From Acidobacterium sp. S8 (lineage in GTDB: Bacteria; Acidobacteriota; Terriglobia; Terriglobales; Acidobacteriaceae): a DNA stretch of 64,000 bases. Shown here piece by piece: positions 1-10,066 of the stretch. The position numbers and the translations under genes are program-made. The notes under the pieces are model-generated. The model saw nothing but the letters and a program-made list of their open reading frames with translations. It had not been told where the DNA came from and did no database searches. Within the stretch, counting starts at the first letter, position 1. The number at the start of each line of letters is the position of its first letter. The DNA is taken from NCBI RefSeq assembly GCF_009765985.1, contig NZ_LMUM01000004.1, positions 62,001 through 126,000 on the forward strand, read 5' to 3'.

Positions 1-1477
1 ATGAACTGGCAGTGCGCGCGGCCATTGGAGCAAGTCGCGGAAGAATCGTGCGTCAATTGCTGACCGAGTCGCTGCTGCTTGCGCTTACTGGAGCTGCGAT
101 GGGTGTGCTCGTGGCCTACGGAGCAGTGGCGGCGATGAAGGCGATACTTCCTCAGTATTCTTTCGCGCCGGAAGTTGTTGTCCGCCGGCGCTGCAGCTTT
201 CTAGGCCTGAGGTTGGCAAGGTCGTTCAGTCAGGCGTACGCACGATTGCCGGAACCGTTCACGGACGCAGGACGCATAGTGCGCTCATCTCCGGCCAGAT
301 TGCGTTGACGTTATTGCTACTGGCCAGAGCAGGCGCTGCGAGCGAGGGTTTCCTGCGGCTGCTGCACGCGCCGCTTGGCTACGACCCGCACAACGTTATT
401 TCGATATGGGTTCCGTTTCACGAGAATTCGTATACGACCTGGGCAGCGCGGCTGGTTTACTTTGAACAGCTTCAGTCCAAATTGCGCGACGTGCCGGGCG
501 TTACCATGACGGCTACCGCGACCAATGCCACGCCGCCGCAGGCGGGAGCGAATCTGCCATTCAGGCTTTTAGGCGAACCTGCGCTGGAAGAGCAGACGGC
601 GCTGGTGAATCTGGTAGACCCGGAGTTCTTCCGTACGCTGCGCATCGCTGTCGAGCAGGGAAGAATCTGGAATGGAACGGAGAATCACAATGCTGCTCAT
701 CTCGCTGTCATCAATCAAACTATGGCGCATCTCTATTTTCCGAAAGGCGATGCCGTAGGCAAATCCATCAAAATTCCGAGTCTCGAAAACCAACCGCCAG
801 AGAATCTTGCCGCTTCGGGAATAGCAGATTCGTGGCTGCAGATTGTGGGTGTGGTGGGAGACAGCCGCAATGATGGATTGCGCAATCCCATCCGGCCAGC
901 CATCTTTGTGCCTTATACCTTCTACATGCCGGGAGCTACACAGATTCTCGTCTGATCAGAAGTGCCGCCGCTCACGCTGCTGCACCCGATCCGTCTGGCG
1001 CTCGCCTCACTGAATCCTGATCAACAAGCAGCGCGCGTAGTCTCCGACCTCGACCACTGGATCAGCGATCAACCAGAGTGGCGGCATGAACATTTGATCG
1101 CATGGCTGTTTTCCTCCTTTGCCATACTGGCTCTTGCTCTGGCTTCAATTGGACTTTACAGCGTGGTGTCCTATTCCGTGGAGCAGCGAATGAATGAGTT
1201 CGGCATCCGCATGGCGCTGGGCGCGCAGCGCATACATGTGATGAAAATCGTTTTTGCATCGATCGCAGCGAGTATTGGCGGCGGCGTTCTGGCCGACCTC
1301 ATACTCACTCTGTCGTTGAATGCCTTTCTCTCCAGGTGGGTAGGAAGCAGGTTGCATGAGCCGGTCATGCTGCTGACGTGTGTTCTTCTGCTCGGGATGG
1401 TGGCGGCAATAGCTTGTTTTATGCCTGCTCGACGCGCCTCTCGCGTCGATCCGATGACTGCATTGCGCTGTGAATGA
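1..1477 (+). pseudogene. ADOP-type (MacB/FtsX) permease, decayed, 5' end outside window
   Basis: This is the C-terminal part of an orphan ABC permease of the MacB/FtsX type. Reading starts at base 3 with [20 protein letters not shown], the typical cytoplasmic loop next to an FtsX transmembrane bundle. The frame is lost near base 180-190: the protein reads to PEVVV in one frame and resumes as [10 protein letters not shown] in another. Roughly 30 expected residues are missing, which suggests a small internal deletion. The second half continues through a MacB-like periplasmic region (PEFFRTLRIAVEQGRIW) to an in-frame TGA at 953-955, where the family normally has Arg (CGA to TGA is the simplest cause). 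It then resumes in the same frame through the last FtsX domain (EFGIRMALGAQRIHVMKIV) and ends in RRASRVDPMTALRCE. Two independent lesions make this a pseudogene. No ATPase gene is adjacent, as expected for ADOPs. Confidence 0.85.
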
Positions 1478-1483
1478 CAGGCG

Positions 1484-2740
1484 CTATCCCCGAAGAATAT
1501 TCAGAAACCGCTGTGAGCCCATATTGGCGTTGGGGAAGATTAGATTCATATCCCGCGCGCCGACCTGCTTGTAAGCCGTCTCGCCCAGCACCTGGCGAAA
1601 ATCCGTAGTGACGGTTAGGTCGCGCCCTTCGTTCAGTTGCTCTGGAGCGAGTCCCGGCCAGCGTCCGTAGACTCGTCCGCCCTGAACCGGGCCGCCCATG
1701 ACAAACATCACGTTGGCATGTCCGTGATCAGTGCCGCGTGTGCCGTTTTCGCGCGCAGTACGGCCAAATTCTGACATGGTGACGACGACAACATCTTCCG
1801 CCTGCGTTCCCATGTCGGTCCAAAATGCCGAGAGCGATTGGGAAAATTCGCGCAGCCTTTCCGCCAGCTGGCCGTTAACGCTGCCCTCGTTCTGATGATG
1901 GTCCCATCCGCCGATATCGGCAAAAGCCGCTTCAACACCCAGATTTGCCTTCAATAGCTGTGCGATCTGTTTCATGCTGTCGCCGAAAGCGCCTCTGGGA
2001 TAATTCGCTCCCGGAGCTGGCATGTATCGATTCGGATCGGTTGCCTTCAACATCCTGACCGCCTCAAATGTCTCCTGCCCGGTGCCGCGAAGGGCTGTAT
2101 CCACGGTCTGTGCGTAGATAGCTTCGAAACTTGCATTCGCAGAATCCGCGCCAGATCCGCCGCCCCTCAGCTGGAAGTCCCGCAGGTTATTCAACGCAAT
2201 CGCGGGAACTCGTCCCTGCAGAGTGCGCGGCATCTGCGCGCTCAGTGCCACTGCGCGAAATGGAGTTTCACGCACGCGATGCGTTTCATCCTCCGCCTGC
2301 AGTGCGCGGTTCAGCCATCCATCTTCGGTGGCTTTAAATCCCGGCGTGCCGGATTCCATGAAATCCTGCGCATCGAAGTGCGAGCGCGTCATGTCCGGCG
2401 ATCCGACAGCGTGGATGATAGCGAGATGCTTCTGATCCCACAGCGGCTTCAGACTTGCCATCGCCGGATGCAGCCCGAAAAAGCCATCCAGCTCGATGAG
2501 CTGTCCCTGAGGAATGGCAATCGTTGGCCGCATCTGGAAGTACGACGGCTCCGCATGAGGAATCACGATATTCAGCCCATCGGCGGCGCCACGCTGAAAA
2601 ATAACGACCAGCTTCTTATGATTTGGCATGGCTGTCGTCGCCTGGGCCATCACGGCGCGGGTCAAAAAGCTGGGAATCGCAGCCGTGCCTACAAGAGCCA
2701 TCGCTCCGCGTTTCATCAGTGCTCGACGTGTAATTGCCAT
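1484..2740 (-). CDS. DUF1501 family exported protein
   Basis: The 418-residue protein belongs to the DUF1501 family, which is related to the alkaline phosphatase/sulfatase fold. Its biochemical role is not established. The N-terminus has a twin-arginine-like signal (TRRALMKRG, Arg5-Arg6) followed by a hydrophobic stretch ending near residue 33, so Tat export is likely. Recognisable blocks are VVIFQRGAADGLNIVIP, a FGLHPAMASL block, the SHFDAQDFMESGTPG motif, and MSEFGRTARENGTRGTDHGH with conserved Asp/His residues. The ATG at 2740 is preceded by an AGAGGTAGAG purine tract. It lies 17 bases downstream of the DUF1800 gene on the same strand. This pairing recurs in Acidobacteriota and Planctomycetota and suggests the two products work together. 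Confidence 0.88.
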   Translation of the reverse strand: MAITRRALMKRGAMALVGTAAIPSFLTRAVMAQATTAMPNHKKLVVIFQRGAADGLNIVIPHAEPSYFQMRPTIAIPQGQLIELDGFFGLHPAMASLKPLWDQKHLAIIHAVGSPDMTRSHFDAQDFMESGTPGFKATEDGWLNRALQAEDETHRVRETPFRAVALSAQMPRTLQGRVPAIALNNLRDFQLRGGGSGADSANASFEAIYAQTVDTALRGTGQETFEAVRMLKATDPNRYMPAPGANYPRGAFGDSMKQIAQLLKANLGVEAAFADIGGWDHHQNEGSVNGQLAERLREFSQSLSAFWTDMGTQAEDVVVVTMSEFGRTARENGTRGTDHGHANVMFVMGGPVQGGRVYGRWPGLAPEQLNEGRDLTVTTDFRQVLGETAYKQVGARDMNLIFPNANMGSQRFLNILRG

Positions 2741-2757
2741 TCTCTACCTCTTGTTCC

Positions 2758-4719
2758 TCATCGCCGCTGAAAATCAGGCGACCCCAGCAACAGTGCCGCT
2801 GCCAGGTCTGACGCGTTCATGGTGTTGTTGTGCGACGCAACCGGGACGAAGAGATCGCCGCGGTTTCCTGGACGGTTCTGCGCCATTGCCGGAACAGGCA
2901 TCTGGCCGCCCTGAATCAAATCCATTTGCTTCATGACCGTCGTATGCGTGAGCGAACTCACTCGGCCATCCAGCAGCAGAGTCTCAAGCTGGGCTTCATT
3001 CTGCGAGGCATCGGGCTGTGAATTGGGGATGTCGACTTTTACACCCGGAATCCGGTTCGAGGTAAGCGCCAGCGCGAAATTCATACGTGCCAGCAACGCC
3101 TCCGTCCCCAGCCACGGATCGGCTTTCAATGAATATCCATTGGGCTGCTGCACGCCATACAACGGCATGCCCAATTGATTCAGCGAATTCGTCAGCGCCG
3201 TGGCATTCTCCACATCCGCATCGGTCGCCCGCAGCGACGATACCATAAATTCGAACGGCGTCTTCAGCTTTGCGCGGTAGGCATCCTGCGATGCAAACTC
3301 CGGCGAGAAGAACATGGTGCGCAGCACCTGGCGGATATCCCCATGCGATTTCAGAAAGCTCTTCGTCATATGATCCACCAGCGACTTCGGCGGATTGTCG
3401 CTCACGAACTGCATCGCCAACTGCGTCGAAAGAAAATGCGCCGTCGCGGGACTCGTAGCCAGCATATGCAGCACTTCTTCGCCCTCGGCTTCGCCATTCT
3501 CGCGGATCGTATGTCCGAGCACGGTCTTCGGTCCGGGCTCATGGCGGCGTTCGTTGAATTCAAACGTGTAACCGCCATTGGGCTTGCTGTCCACGCCCCA
3601 GCCGGTCAGCACTTTGGCAACTTCGGTGACATCTTTCTGCGTGTAGCCGCCATTGACGCCCAGCGTATGAAGCTCCATCAACTCACGCGCGTAGTTTTCA
3701 TTCAACCCTGACGCAGCATTTTTGGCCTTGGGATTCGTTGCCGCCCGCATCGCGGCCAGCGAATGTGGCCCGATGCTCTGCTGGTTGTCGAGATACACCA
3801 GCATCGCCGGACTGTGAGCGACCGCCTTCAGTAGATATTCAAATTTCCCCATGGCATGCGGGCGAATCACGTCACGCTCATAGCTGGCCAGATACCACGG
3901 CTCTTCACCGTTTTTACGCAGATAAATATTGAAGTGATTGAACCAGAAGTCGGTCATCACTTCTTCCAGCTGGCGATTGCTGTAGATAGCCCGCAGCAGC
4001 TTCTCTTCCTGCAGTTCGCCCGCGACGACGCGGTTCACCTGCGCCAGCGCCAGCACAACCTCTTTCTGTTGAGGCGTCATTCCGTCCGCCAGTTGCTGGC
4101 GTTGTACCGGAGTCATCCTCTGCAGCAACGGCCGCACCGTTCCCGGTTCCATATACAGGAGCGTGTTCCAGCGCTGAGCCACAGGTTCACGCAGAAGAGC
4201 AGGAATATCAGTCGATGGGCTGGGTTTCGGGGTATCGATGGCATCGAGAGGTGGAGGCGCCATGTCGTCACCGGCCTTTCCCCCTTCAGCTTTCTTCTCC
4301 CGCTGCATTCTGTAATTGGCAAGCTCGTTGGAATAGATGGCCCGCTCTACCGGATCATTCGGCATGGCAATGCGGCCCGCATCCAGCTGCCGGATGACAG
4401 GGTTCGGCGGATATTTCCGGATCAGCTCTTCTGTACTGAGCTGCATCGCTGGGAGCATAGCCAATCTCGCGTTGAGGGTAGAGTTGTCGATCTTTTCCGG
4501 GTGCAGCTGGAGTTCGATCCAGCGCTTCCCGCCCATCTTTTCTACCTCAGCCACATCTCCGGGGCGAGGACCGAAGGTCAGCTGGTCCAAAACATGTTCT
4601 GCGCTCTCACGTTCCGTCAGGGGAGCTGGCTTTACCGCTCCGATGCATGGGGTCGTCGTACAGGCGACGCTCAACGCAAGGAAACCGGCGATATTCTTGG
4701 CAAGCCACGAGACGGTCAT
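2758..4719 (-). CDS. DUF1800 family exported protein
   Basis: The 653-residue protein is of the DUF1800 family, whose function is unknown. Diagnostic blocks are HVLDQLTFGPRPGDVAEVEK near the N-terminus, TDFWFNHFNIYLRKNGEEPW, LNENYARELMELHTLGVNGG, VAKVLTGWG and FEFNERRHEPGPKTVLG. A hydrophobic N-terminal segment (IAGFLALSVACTTTP) looks like a signal peptide. The start was set at the ATG at 4719. An in-frame GTG at 4740 with a GAAGGG upstream is an alternative that would add seven residues. It is the first gene of a two-gene unit with the DUF1501 gene. No regulator is adjacent. The length is ordinary for the family. Confidence 0.87.
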   Translation of the reverse strand: MTVSWLAKNIAGFLALSVACTTTPCIGAVKPAPLTERESAEHVLDQLTFGPRPGDVAEVEKMGGKRWIELQLHPEKIDNSTLNARLAMLPAMQLSTEELIRKYPPNPVIRQLDAGRIAMPNDPVERAIYSNELANYRMQREKKAEGGKAGDDMAPPPLDAIDTPKPSPSTDIPALLREPVAQRWNTLLYMEPGTVRPLLQRMTPVQRQQLADGMTPQQKEVVLALAQVNRVVAGELQEEKLLRAIYSNRQLEEVMTDFWFNHFNIYLRKNGEEPWYLASYERDVIRPHAMGKFEYLLKAVAHSPAMLVYLDNQQSIGPHSLAAMRAATNPKAKNAASGLNENYARELMELHTLGVNGGYTQKDVTEVAKVLTGWGVDSKPNGGYTFEFNERRHEPGPKTVLGHTIRENGEAEGEEVLHMLATSPATAHFLSTQLAMQFVSDNPPKSLVDHMTKSFLKSHGDIRQVLRTMFFSPEFASQDAYRAKLKTPFEFMVSSLRATDADVENATALTNSLNQLGMPLYGVQQPNGYSLKADPWLGTEALLARMNFALALTSNRIPGVKVDIPNSQPDASQNEAQLETLLLDGRVSSLTHTTVMKQMDLIQGGQMPVPAMAQNRPGNRGDLFVPVASHNNTMNASDLAAALLLGSPDFQRR

Positions 4720-4969
4720 TGGATCATGGCCCCTGTTCACAGGGAGCTACCCTTCCAGACTGCTTTTCAAATACAAAGTTGCGCGCACGCCTGTTTTTTC
4801 AAAGGCTGTTACGTCTCAAAAGATCAAAAGAAGGAAATTGACAGTTGTTCTGCATTCCGTTATCTTCCCATAAACGATTTATGGAAGTAGCGAATGAGCG
4901 CTTTATTTCTGATCTGCCGCCGCATGTATCCTGCAAGTTTTGTAGGATCAGCAGTTTAAGGAAGCTGTC

Positions 4970-7699
4970 ATGTCGGGAAATCTGAACGAACTTCTACTCC
5001 GGCTGAAGGCTATCTTCCGCAGGGGTCGTATGGATCGCGACATGGCGGATGAGCTGTCGTTCCATCAGGCGATGCTGCGTGAAAAATTGCTGCGTGAGGG
5101 AATGCCGCAGGGTGAGGTCGGTCGGGCGACCCGTCGTGCTTTTGGCAATGCAGATCGCTGGCATGAGCGCTTGCGCGAATTGTGGCAATTTCGTTCAATC
5201 GAAAATTTTGCACGGGATATCAGTTTCTCCGCACGCCTGCTGCGGAAATCGCCGGGCTTTACCGTAGTGGCGTTGCTGACGCTCGCCCTTGGAGTCGGCG
5301 CGAATACTACCGTCTTCTCCATGATCAATGCGCTCTTGCTGCGGCCTCTTCCCGTGCCACATAGCGAAAAATAAGCCATATTGCGAATGGAAGAAGGAGG
5401 TCCCGAAGCCGACTATTCCTTCTGCACGCCGTTCTTTCGCGGTTTAGAGAGCGGACAGGACGCCTTCGACAACGTCTTTGCCTTCAACGGCGATGAGCTG
5501 CAGGTTCGGGATTCGGGCGGCAATGAGACGGTGCACGGAATGCTGGTAAGCGGACAATTCTTTCCGGCTCTCGAAACCGCGCCGCTCATGGGCCGCTACC
5601 TCACCGCTGAAGATGATCGCGAAGGTGGCAGCCCCGAAGGACACGCAGTCGTCATCTCTGAGCATTTCTGGGAGAGCTGGTTTCATCGCGCTCCTGATGT
5701 CGTAGGACGCAAACTCGTCATCGCCAATGTGCCATTTACCGTCGTCGGTGTAATGCCTAAGCGGTTTATAGGAGCTGATCCGCTGCAGCGGCCTGAGATT
5801 TATGCTCCGCTGATAGCCGATCCGATCATCGATGCGCCGCGCAACCATATCGATGCCGGAACGCACGCCTGGTGGCTTACCGTGATGGCTCGATTGAAAC
5901 CCGGCGTCAGCCTTGAGCAGGCGAACGCGGCGTTGCTCACGGTTTCCCGTCCGATCCTGCATGAAAGAGCCGCCAGCGACCCTGATTACATTGCAGATGA
6001 AGACAAGGCGCATTTTCATTTTGACGCCGAAAGCGGTTCCAGCGGATTCACCTTCGCACGATTCCTCTTTCGCAAGCCGTTGATAGCCATGCTGGCCATG
6101 TGCAGCGGCGTTCTTTTGCTGGCTTGCCTCAACCTGGCGAGCCTGCTCATGGCCCGAGGAGCGGCCCGTGAAAGGGAACTGGCCACTCGGTTGGCGATGG
6201 GCGCAATGAGGAGCCGCCTGGTGTGTCAACTCATGGTGGAAAGCTTGCTTCTTGCCCTTCTTGGCACAGCTGCAGGCCTGCTGCTGGCGCCATTTGTCAG
6301 CCGATCGCTTTCAGCTCTCCTCATCGGCGGAAATTCAATGATGCAGATCATGGCCGGCTCGGCGGGAGCGCAGATCGACACCTCCATCGACACGCACGTC
6401 TTCGCCTTCGCCGCGCTGATTGCGACGGTGTCCGCGTTGCTCATTGGCCTCGTACCTGCCCTGCAGGCCACCTCCGGCAATCTGAGCGACCACATCAAGA
6501 ACGGCCAGCATGCAACCCAGGCCAACGAACGCCGCCGGACCAGAATCCTCTCGCGAACGCTTATGTCCTTCGAGGTGGCTCTGGCCCTGGTGCTGGTCAT
6601 GTCGGCAGGACTTCTTGCGACCAGCCTGGTGCGTCTTTACAAATCAGGAGTTGGTTTCGAACCGCATGGCCTTATAAACATCGCGTTCAGCATGGACAAG
6701 CAGCCATTAGAAGGCGACGCGCTGATCTGCCTCTACCAGCAACTGGGCGACGGGCTGAGCCATCAACCCGGCGTAAAAAATGTGAGCTTTCAGTTTATTG
6801 TCCCGCTCTCGCACGGAGGCTGGAACAGAAGTTACGCGGCGCCCGGCAAGACGCCTCAAACTATATTCATGAACAGCGTAGCGCCGAATTATTTTCAGAC
6901 CATGCGGATTCCTATGGTGACAGGTCGCGATTTTCGATGGGACGATACGGCGCCAGCAGGCATGAAAATCATCCTCAATGAATCGGCGGCAAAGCTGCTT
7001 TTTCCCGGACAGAACGCACTCGGTCAGCAGCTCACCCAAACCCAGCAGAAGACAACATTTGAGGTAATCGCCGTGGTCGGCGACACCAAATATAGAGATA
7101 TGCGCGCACCCGCGCCGCCTGTTGGCTATGTGCCCATCGCCCAGGATGAGCAGCCGAAACCTTCGCTGAGCGCAGTAGTGCGAATCGATGGCCCGTCGGC
7201 TCCGCTGACTCAGCCGCCCGATCTCTGGCAGCAAGGCTGGCGCCGACCATTCCGGCTCCCGTCGTGACTTCGATGGATGATGTTGTGAACGGCTCGATGA
7301 CAACGGAACGCCTGATGGCGCTCCTGTTTATGTTTTTCGCCGGCTGCGCTCTTCTTGTCACCGCCATCGGACTCTACGGGACCCTTGCCTACGCGACCGC
7401 CCGCCGTACCAGCGAAATCGGTGTTCGCATAGCACTCGGAGCGCCGCGAAGTGGGGTGCTGTCCATGATTTTCCGTGAAAAATCTCACCACCGCCGCAAT
7501 CGGATCCTTCATCGGAATCCTCGCAGCGGTATGGATCTCAAAAGCGCTGACTGATTTTCTCTACCAGACGACTACGCTCGATCCGTGGATATTGACAGCT
7601 TCCATCACAGCGATCGGAGTCATAGCCAGCGCGGCTTCTTTGCTTCCAGCCATACGGGCTGCAGGAATCGAACCGATATCAGCGATCCGATACGAGTAG
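4970..7699 (+). pseudogene. ADOP-type permease, full length but interrupted three times
   Basis: The sequence shows a complete ADOP layout: an N-terminal soluble segment (MDRDMADELSFHQAML), the first FtsX transmembrane helix (KSPGFTVVALLTLALGVGAN), a MacB periplasmic domain, a central pair of transmembrane regions around residue 230 of the second segment, a second periplasmic domain and a final FtsX domain ending in RAAGIEPISAIRYE. Three lesions break it. There is a TAA at 5372-5374 right after the N-terminal segment. A one-base loss near 7212 shifts the frame (the alternate frame reads AARSLAARLAPTIPAP as expected). An extra A in the run at about 7478-7482 shifts it back. The start ATG at 4970 was chosen from family length. 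The first break is not in a homopolymer, which argues against sequence error as the sole cause. Confidence 0.87.
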
Positions 7700-7703
7700 C
7701 CGA

Positions 7704-8468
7704 TTACTCCATTTCGCGAAGAATATGACTGGCGGCATCCGCCGGGTCGGCGGCCTGGGTAATGGGGCGGCCAACAACCAGATAATCAGCCCCCGCGGCC
7801 AGCGCGGACGCGGGCGTTGCGATCCGCTTCTGATCGCCGATGGCAGCTCCTGCCGGTCGAATCCCGGGCGTGACGAGGGTCGAGGCGGGAAGAATTTTTC
7901 TCATTTGTGCAGCTTCCTCGGGGCTGCAGACCAATCCGGAAATTCCGGAGGAGGCGGCTATCTGAGCAAGAAGAAGCGCGTGCTCACCCGGAGTCGCAGA
8001 AATTCCGATGGTCGTCAGCTGTGCTGCATCCATGCTGGTGAGAACCGTAACCGCAAGCAAACGCGGCGGTTTAGGCACACCTGCCAAAGCTTCAGCGGCG
8101 GCTGTCAGCATGACCGGTCCGCCAGATGCATGGACGGTCAGCATGTCGGCTCCCAGCCGGGCAACGGAACGCATGGCTCCTGCCACCGTGTTCGGAATAT
8201 CGTGCAATTTCAGGTCTAAAAAGACCGAAAAACCTCGCCTTTTGAGCGTTTCTACGACACTATTTCCCGTCGCTAAATACAGCTCCAGCCCAACCTTGAA
8301 CCAGCGGCACTGCCCTTCGAGACGGTCCACGAGAGCGAGCGCCTGCGGGGCGTCGGGAAAATCGAGAGCAACAATAAGTTTTTCTGCTGGCTGGCGATTT
8401 GGATCGGGGCGGCCCTGCGCGGCGTCGCGCGCAGGGGCCTCCTGCGTTACATACTCAGAGGGAACCAT
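7704..8468 (-). CDS. pyrF: Orotidine 5'-phosphate decarboxylase
   Basis: PyrF catalyses the last step of de novo UMP synthesis, decarboxylation of OMP. The 254-residue protein has the (beta/alpha)8 signature: LIVALDFPDAPQAL near residue 31 contains the first active-site Asp, and FLDLKLHDIPNT holds the catalytic Asp85-Lys87-Asp90 set. Near the C-terminus, LVTPGIRPAG and DYLVVGRPITQA form the phosphate-binding part. A 28-residue N-terminal extension rich in Pro and Arg precedes the conserved core. The true start could be slightly internal, but no other ATG with a better ribosome site is seen. It lies 12 bases downstream of the RlpA-like gene on the same strand, so the two may be co-transcribed. 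Its 3' end meets the end of the decayed permease gene. Confidence 0.95.
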   Translation of the reverse strand: MVPSEYVTQEAPARDAAQGRPDPNRQPAEKLIVALDFPDAPQALALVDRLEGQCRWFKVGLELYLATGNSVVETLKRRGFSVFLDLKLHDIPNTVAGAMRSVARLGADMLTVHASGGPVMLTAAAEALAGVPKPPRLLAVTVLTSMDAAQLTTIGISATPGEHALLLAQIAASSGISGLVCSPEEAAQMRKILPASTLVTPGIRPAGAAIGDQKRIATPASALAAGADYLVVGRPITQAADPADAASHILREME

Positions 8469-8480
8469 ATCGAAGACATT

Positions 8481-9035
8481 TTACGGCTTTGCCATCGCTG
8501 GCGTCAGCGGATAGCTCAACTGTGCCAGTTCTGTCTTCGAATTCACCAGATCCAGGCGCACGGGCGCCGTACCTCTGCTACTGAAACCAAGGAAGCGCGC
8601 AGCAGCATAAGAAAGATCGACTACACGATCTTGCGGCATAGGGCCGCGGTCGTTCACGCGCACCACAATAGCCTTGTGATTGCGCAGGTTAGTGACGCGG
8701 ATCAACGAGCCTAATGGAAGGCTGCGATGGGCGCACGTCATCTGGTTCATGTCGAAATCCTCACCGCTTGCAGTCTGCTGTCCCTGGAAGTCTTCGCCGT
8801 ACCACGAAGCGCGGCCAATCTGATACCAGTGGCGCTTCTTTTCAGCGTCGGCTTTGGCATTCAGTTTCTTGCCGGTTGCCTGATCGGGAATTGCGGGCGG
8901 TTGCGAGGCGGAGGCGGTTGGAACATGTGCCTTCAGTCCGAAGAGGCCCATCGCGGCAGCGAGGACAACTCCGGCATAGACCGAGAGCTTGGGAATGAGT
9001 CTGCCTTTATCAATGTCAGTTGCGATAGCGAACAT
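8481..9035 (-). CDS. RlpA-like double-psi beta-barrel protein
   Basis: The 184-residue protein carries an RlpA-type double-psi beta-barrel. In characterised members this fold is a septal lytic transglycosylase acting on peptide-free glycan strands. Visible motifs are RASWYGEDFQGQQTASGE (residues 75-92), His103 in TCAHRSLPLG, VTNLRNHKAIVVRVNDRGP and DRVVDLSYAAARFLG. The catalytic-type Glu of the TASGE block and the NDRGP Asp are present. A single membrane segment at about residues 17-34 anchors or exports it. There is no SPOR domain, so it is shorter than E. coli RlpA. The start is well supported by AGGAGG directly upstream. Enzyme activity is inferred, not shown. Confidence 0.88.
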   Translation of the reverse strand: MFAIATDIDKGRLIPKLSVYAGVVLAAAMGLFGLKAHVPTASASQPPAIPDQATGKKLNAKADAEKKRHWYQIGRASWYGEDFQGQQTASGEDFDMNQMTCAHRSLPLGSLIRVTNLRNHKAIVVRVNDRGPMPQDRVVDLSYAAARFLGFSSRGTAPVRLDLVNSKTELAQLSYPLTPAMAKP

Positions 9036-9187
9036 AGTCCTCCTTTAAAAATTGTATGGAGGCAGAAAGCGTAAGTCAAACTATTATAACCATTTATTTT
9101 AGTTTTCCACTTGCCACAGCAGTAGCATTGTGGTAAATAATTTCAGCCGAACTGCCAACATGTTCTAGCACTTATGATGAAAGAACG

Positions 9188-10054
9188 ATGAAAGAGGCAG
9201 CCTGCAAGCCCTCAAATTCGCAGCCAAATTCGGTTCCTGAGACGCCGATTGCTCTCACCATTGCAGGCTTCGACCCCTCTTCGAGCGCCGGAATCACCGC
9301 CGATCTGAAGGTCTTTGCCGCCCATGGAATCTATGGCATGGCCTGTATCACGGCGCTGACGGTTCAATCGACCCTGGGTGTTCAGCGGGTTGAGGCGGTC
9401 GCGCCAGCCACTATCCGCGAGACCCTGGACTGTCTGCGGGACGACGTTCTGCCAATGGGCGTTAAAATCGGCATGCTTGCCACCTCAGAAGCGGTCGGTG
9501 AGGTGGCGAATTTTCTTTCTCAGTCAGGAATCCATCGGTCGCGGGTGGTGCTCGATCCTGTTCTCCGCTCCAGCTCAGGCCGGGAATTGCTGAGTCCGGC
9601 AGGTATCGAACGCCTCCGTTCGGAGCTGCTGGCATTCGTCGGATGGGTGACGCCGAATCTCGACGAGCTGGCTGTTTTGACCGGAAACGAGACCCTGAAT
9701 AGGGAATCGATTCCATCGGCAGCGGCAAAATTGCAGGGCATAGCAGCAGCGGCGGGAAATTCTGAACTCCATGTTCTTGTCACAGGCGGCCATTTGGAAC
9801 GCCCGGACGACTTTCTTCTCAGTCCAGACGGACAGGCCACCTGGCTCGAAGGCGAGCACGTTGATACCGAAGCGACCCACGGGACGGGTTGCGCGCTCTC
9901 ATCCGCGCTGCTATGCCAGCTGATCGCCGGAAAAAATCCGCTTGCAGCCGCGGAGGGGGCCAAGGCTTACGTCACCGCCGCGCTCAAGGCCGCATACAAA
10001 GTGGGCCGTGGCCGTGGACCGATGGACCATCTATATAAATGGGCTTCCAGGTAG
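9188..10054 (+). CDS. thiD: Hydroxymethylpyrimidine/phosphomethylpyrimidine kinase
   Basis: ThiD phosphorylates HMP and HMP-phosphate for thiamine pyrophosphate synthesis. The 288-residue protein shows the ribokinase-like fold: ALTIAGFDPSSSAGITADL (substrate-binding N-terminal block, residues 22-40), TALTVQSTLGVQ, VLDPVLRSSSGRELL, TPNLDELAVLTG and VLVTGGHL. The anion-hole and catalytic region THGTGCALSSAL lies near the C-terminus. Length and motifs are typical of a single-domain ThiD with no ThiE fusion. It is transcribed divergently from the RlpA-like gene. The 150-base gap between them shows no TPP riboswitch that could be recognised by eye. Confidence 0.94.
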   Translation: MKEAACKPSNSQPNSVPETPIALTIAGFDPSSSAGITADLKVFAAHGIYGMACITALTVQSTLGVQRVEAVAPATIRETLDCLRDDVLPMGVKIGMLATSEAVGEVANFLSQSGIHRSRVVLDPVLRSSSGRELLSPAGIERLRSELLAFVGWVTPNLDELAVLTGNETLNRESIPSAAAKLQGIAAAAGNSELHVLVTGGHLERPDDFLLSPDGQATWLEGEHVDTEATHGTGCALSSALLCQLIAGKNPLAAAEGAKAYVTAALKAAYKVGRGRGPMDHLYKWASR

Positions 10055-10066
10055 CTTCCCGCTGCC

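Noticed and set aside
3856-4890. Long open frame on the plus strand opposite the DUF1800 gene
   Set aside because: It is antisense to a gene with strong family motifs, has no recognisable protein features and its composition follows the complement of the DUF1800 codons.
9036-9187. TPP riboswitch upstream of thiD
   Set aside because: No GGGGTGC or CTGAGA-type core was found in the gap, and the region is AT-rich with no clear stem pattern.
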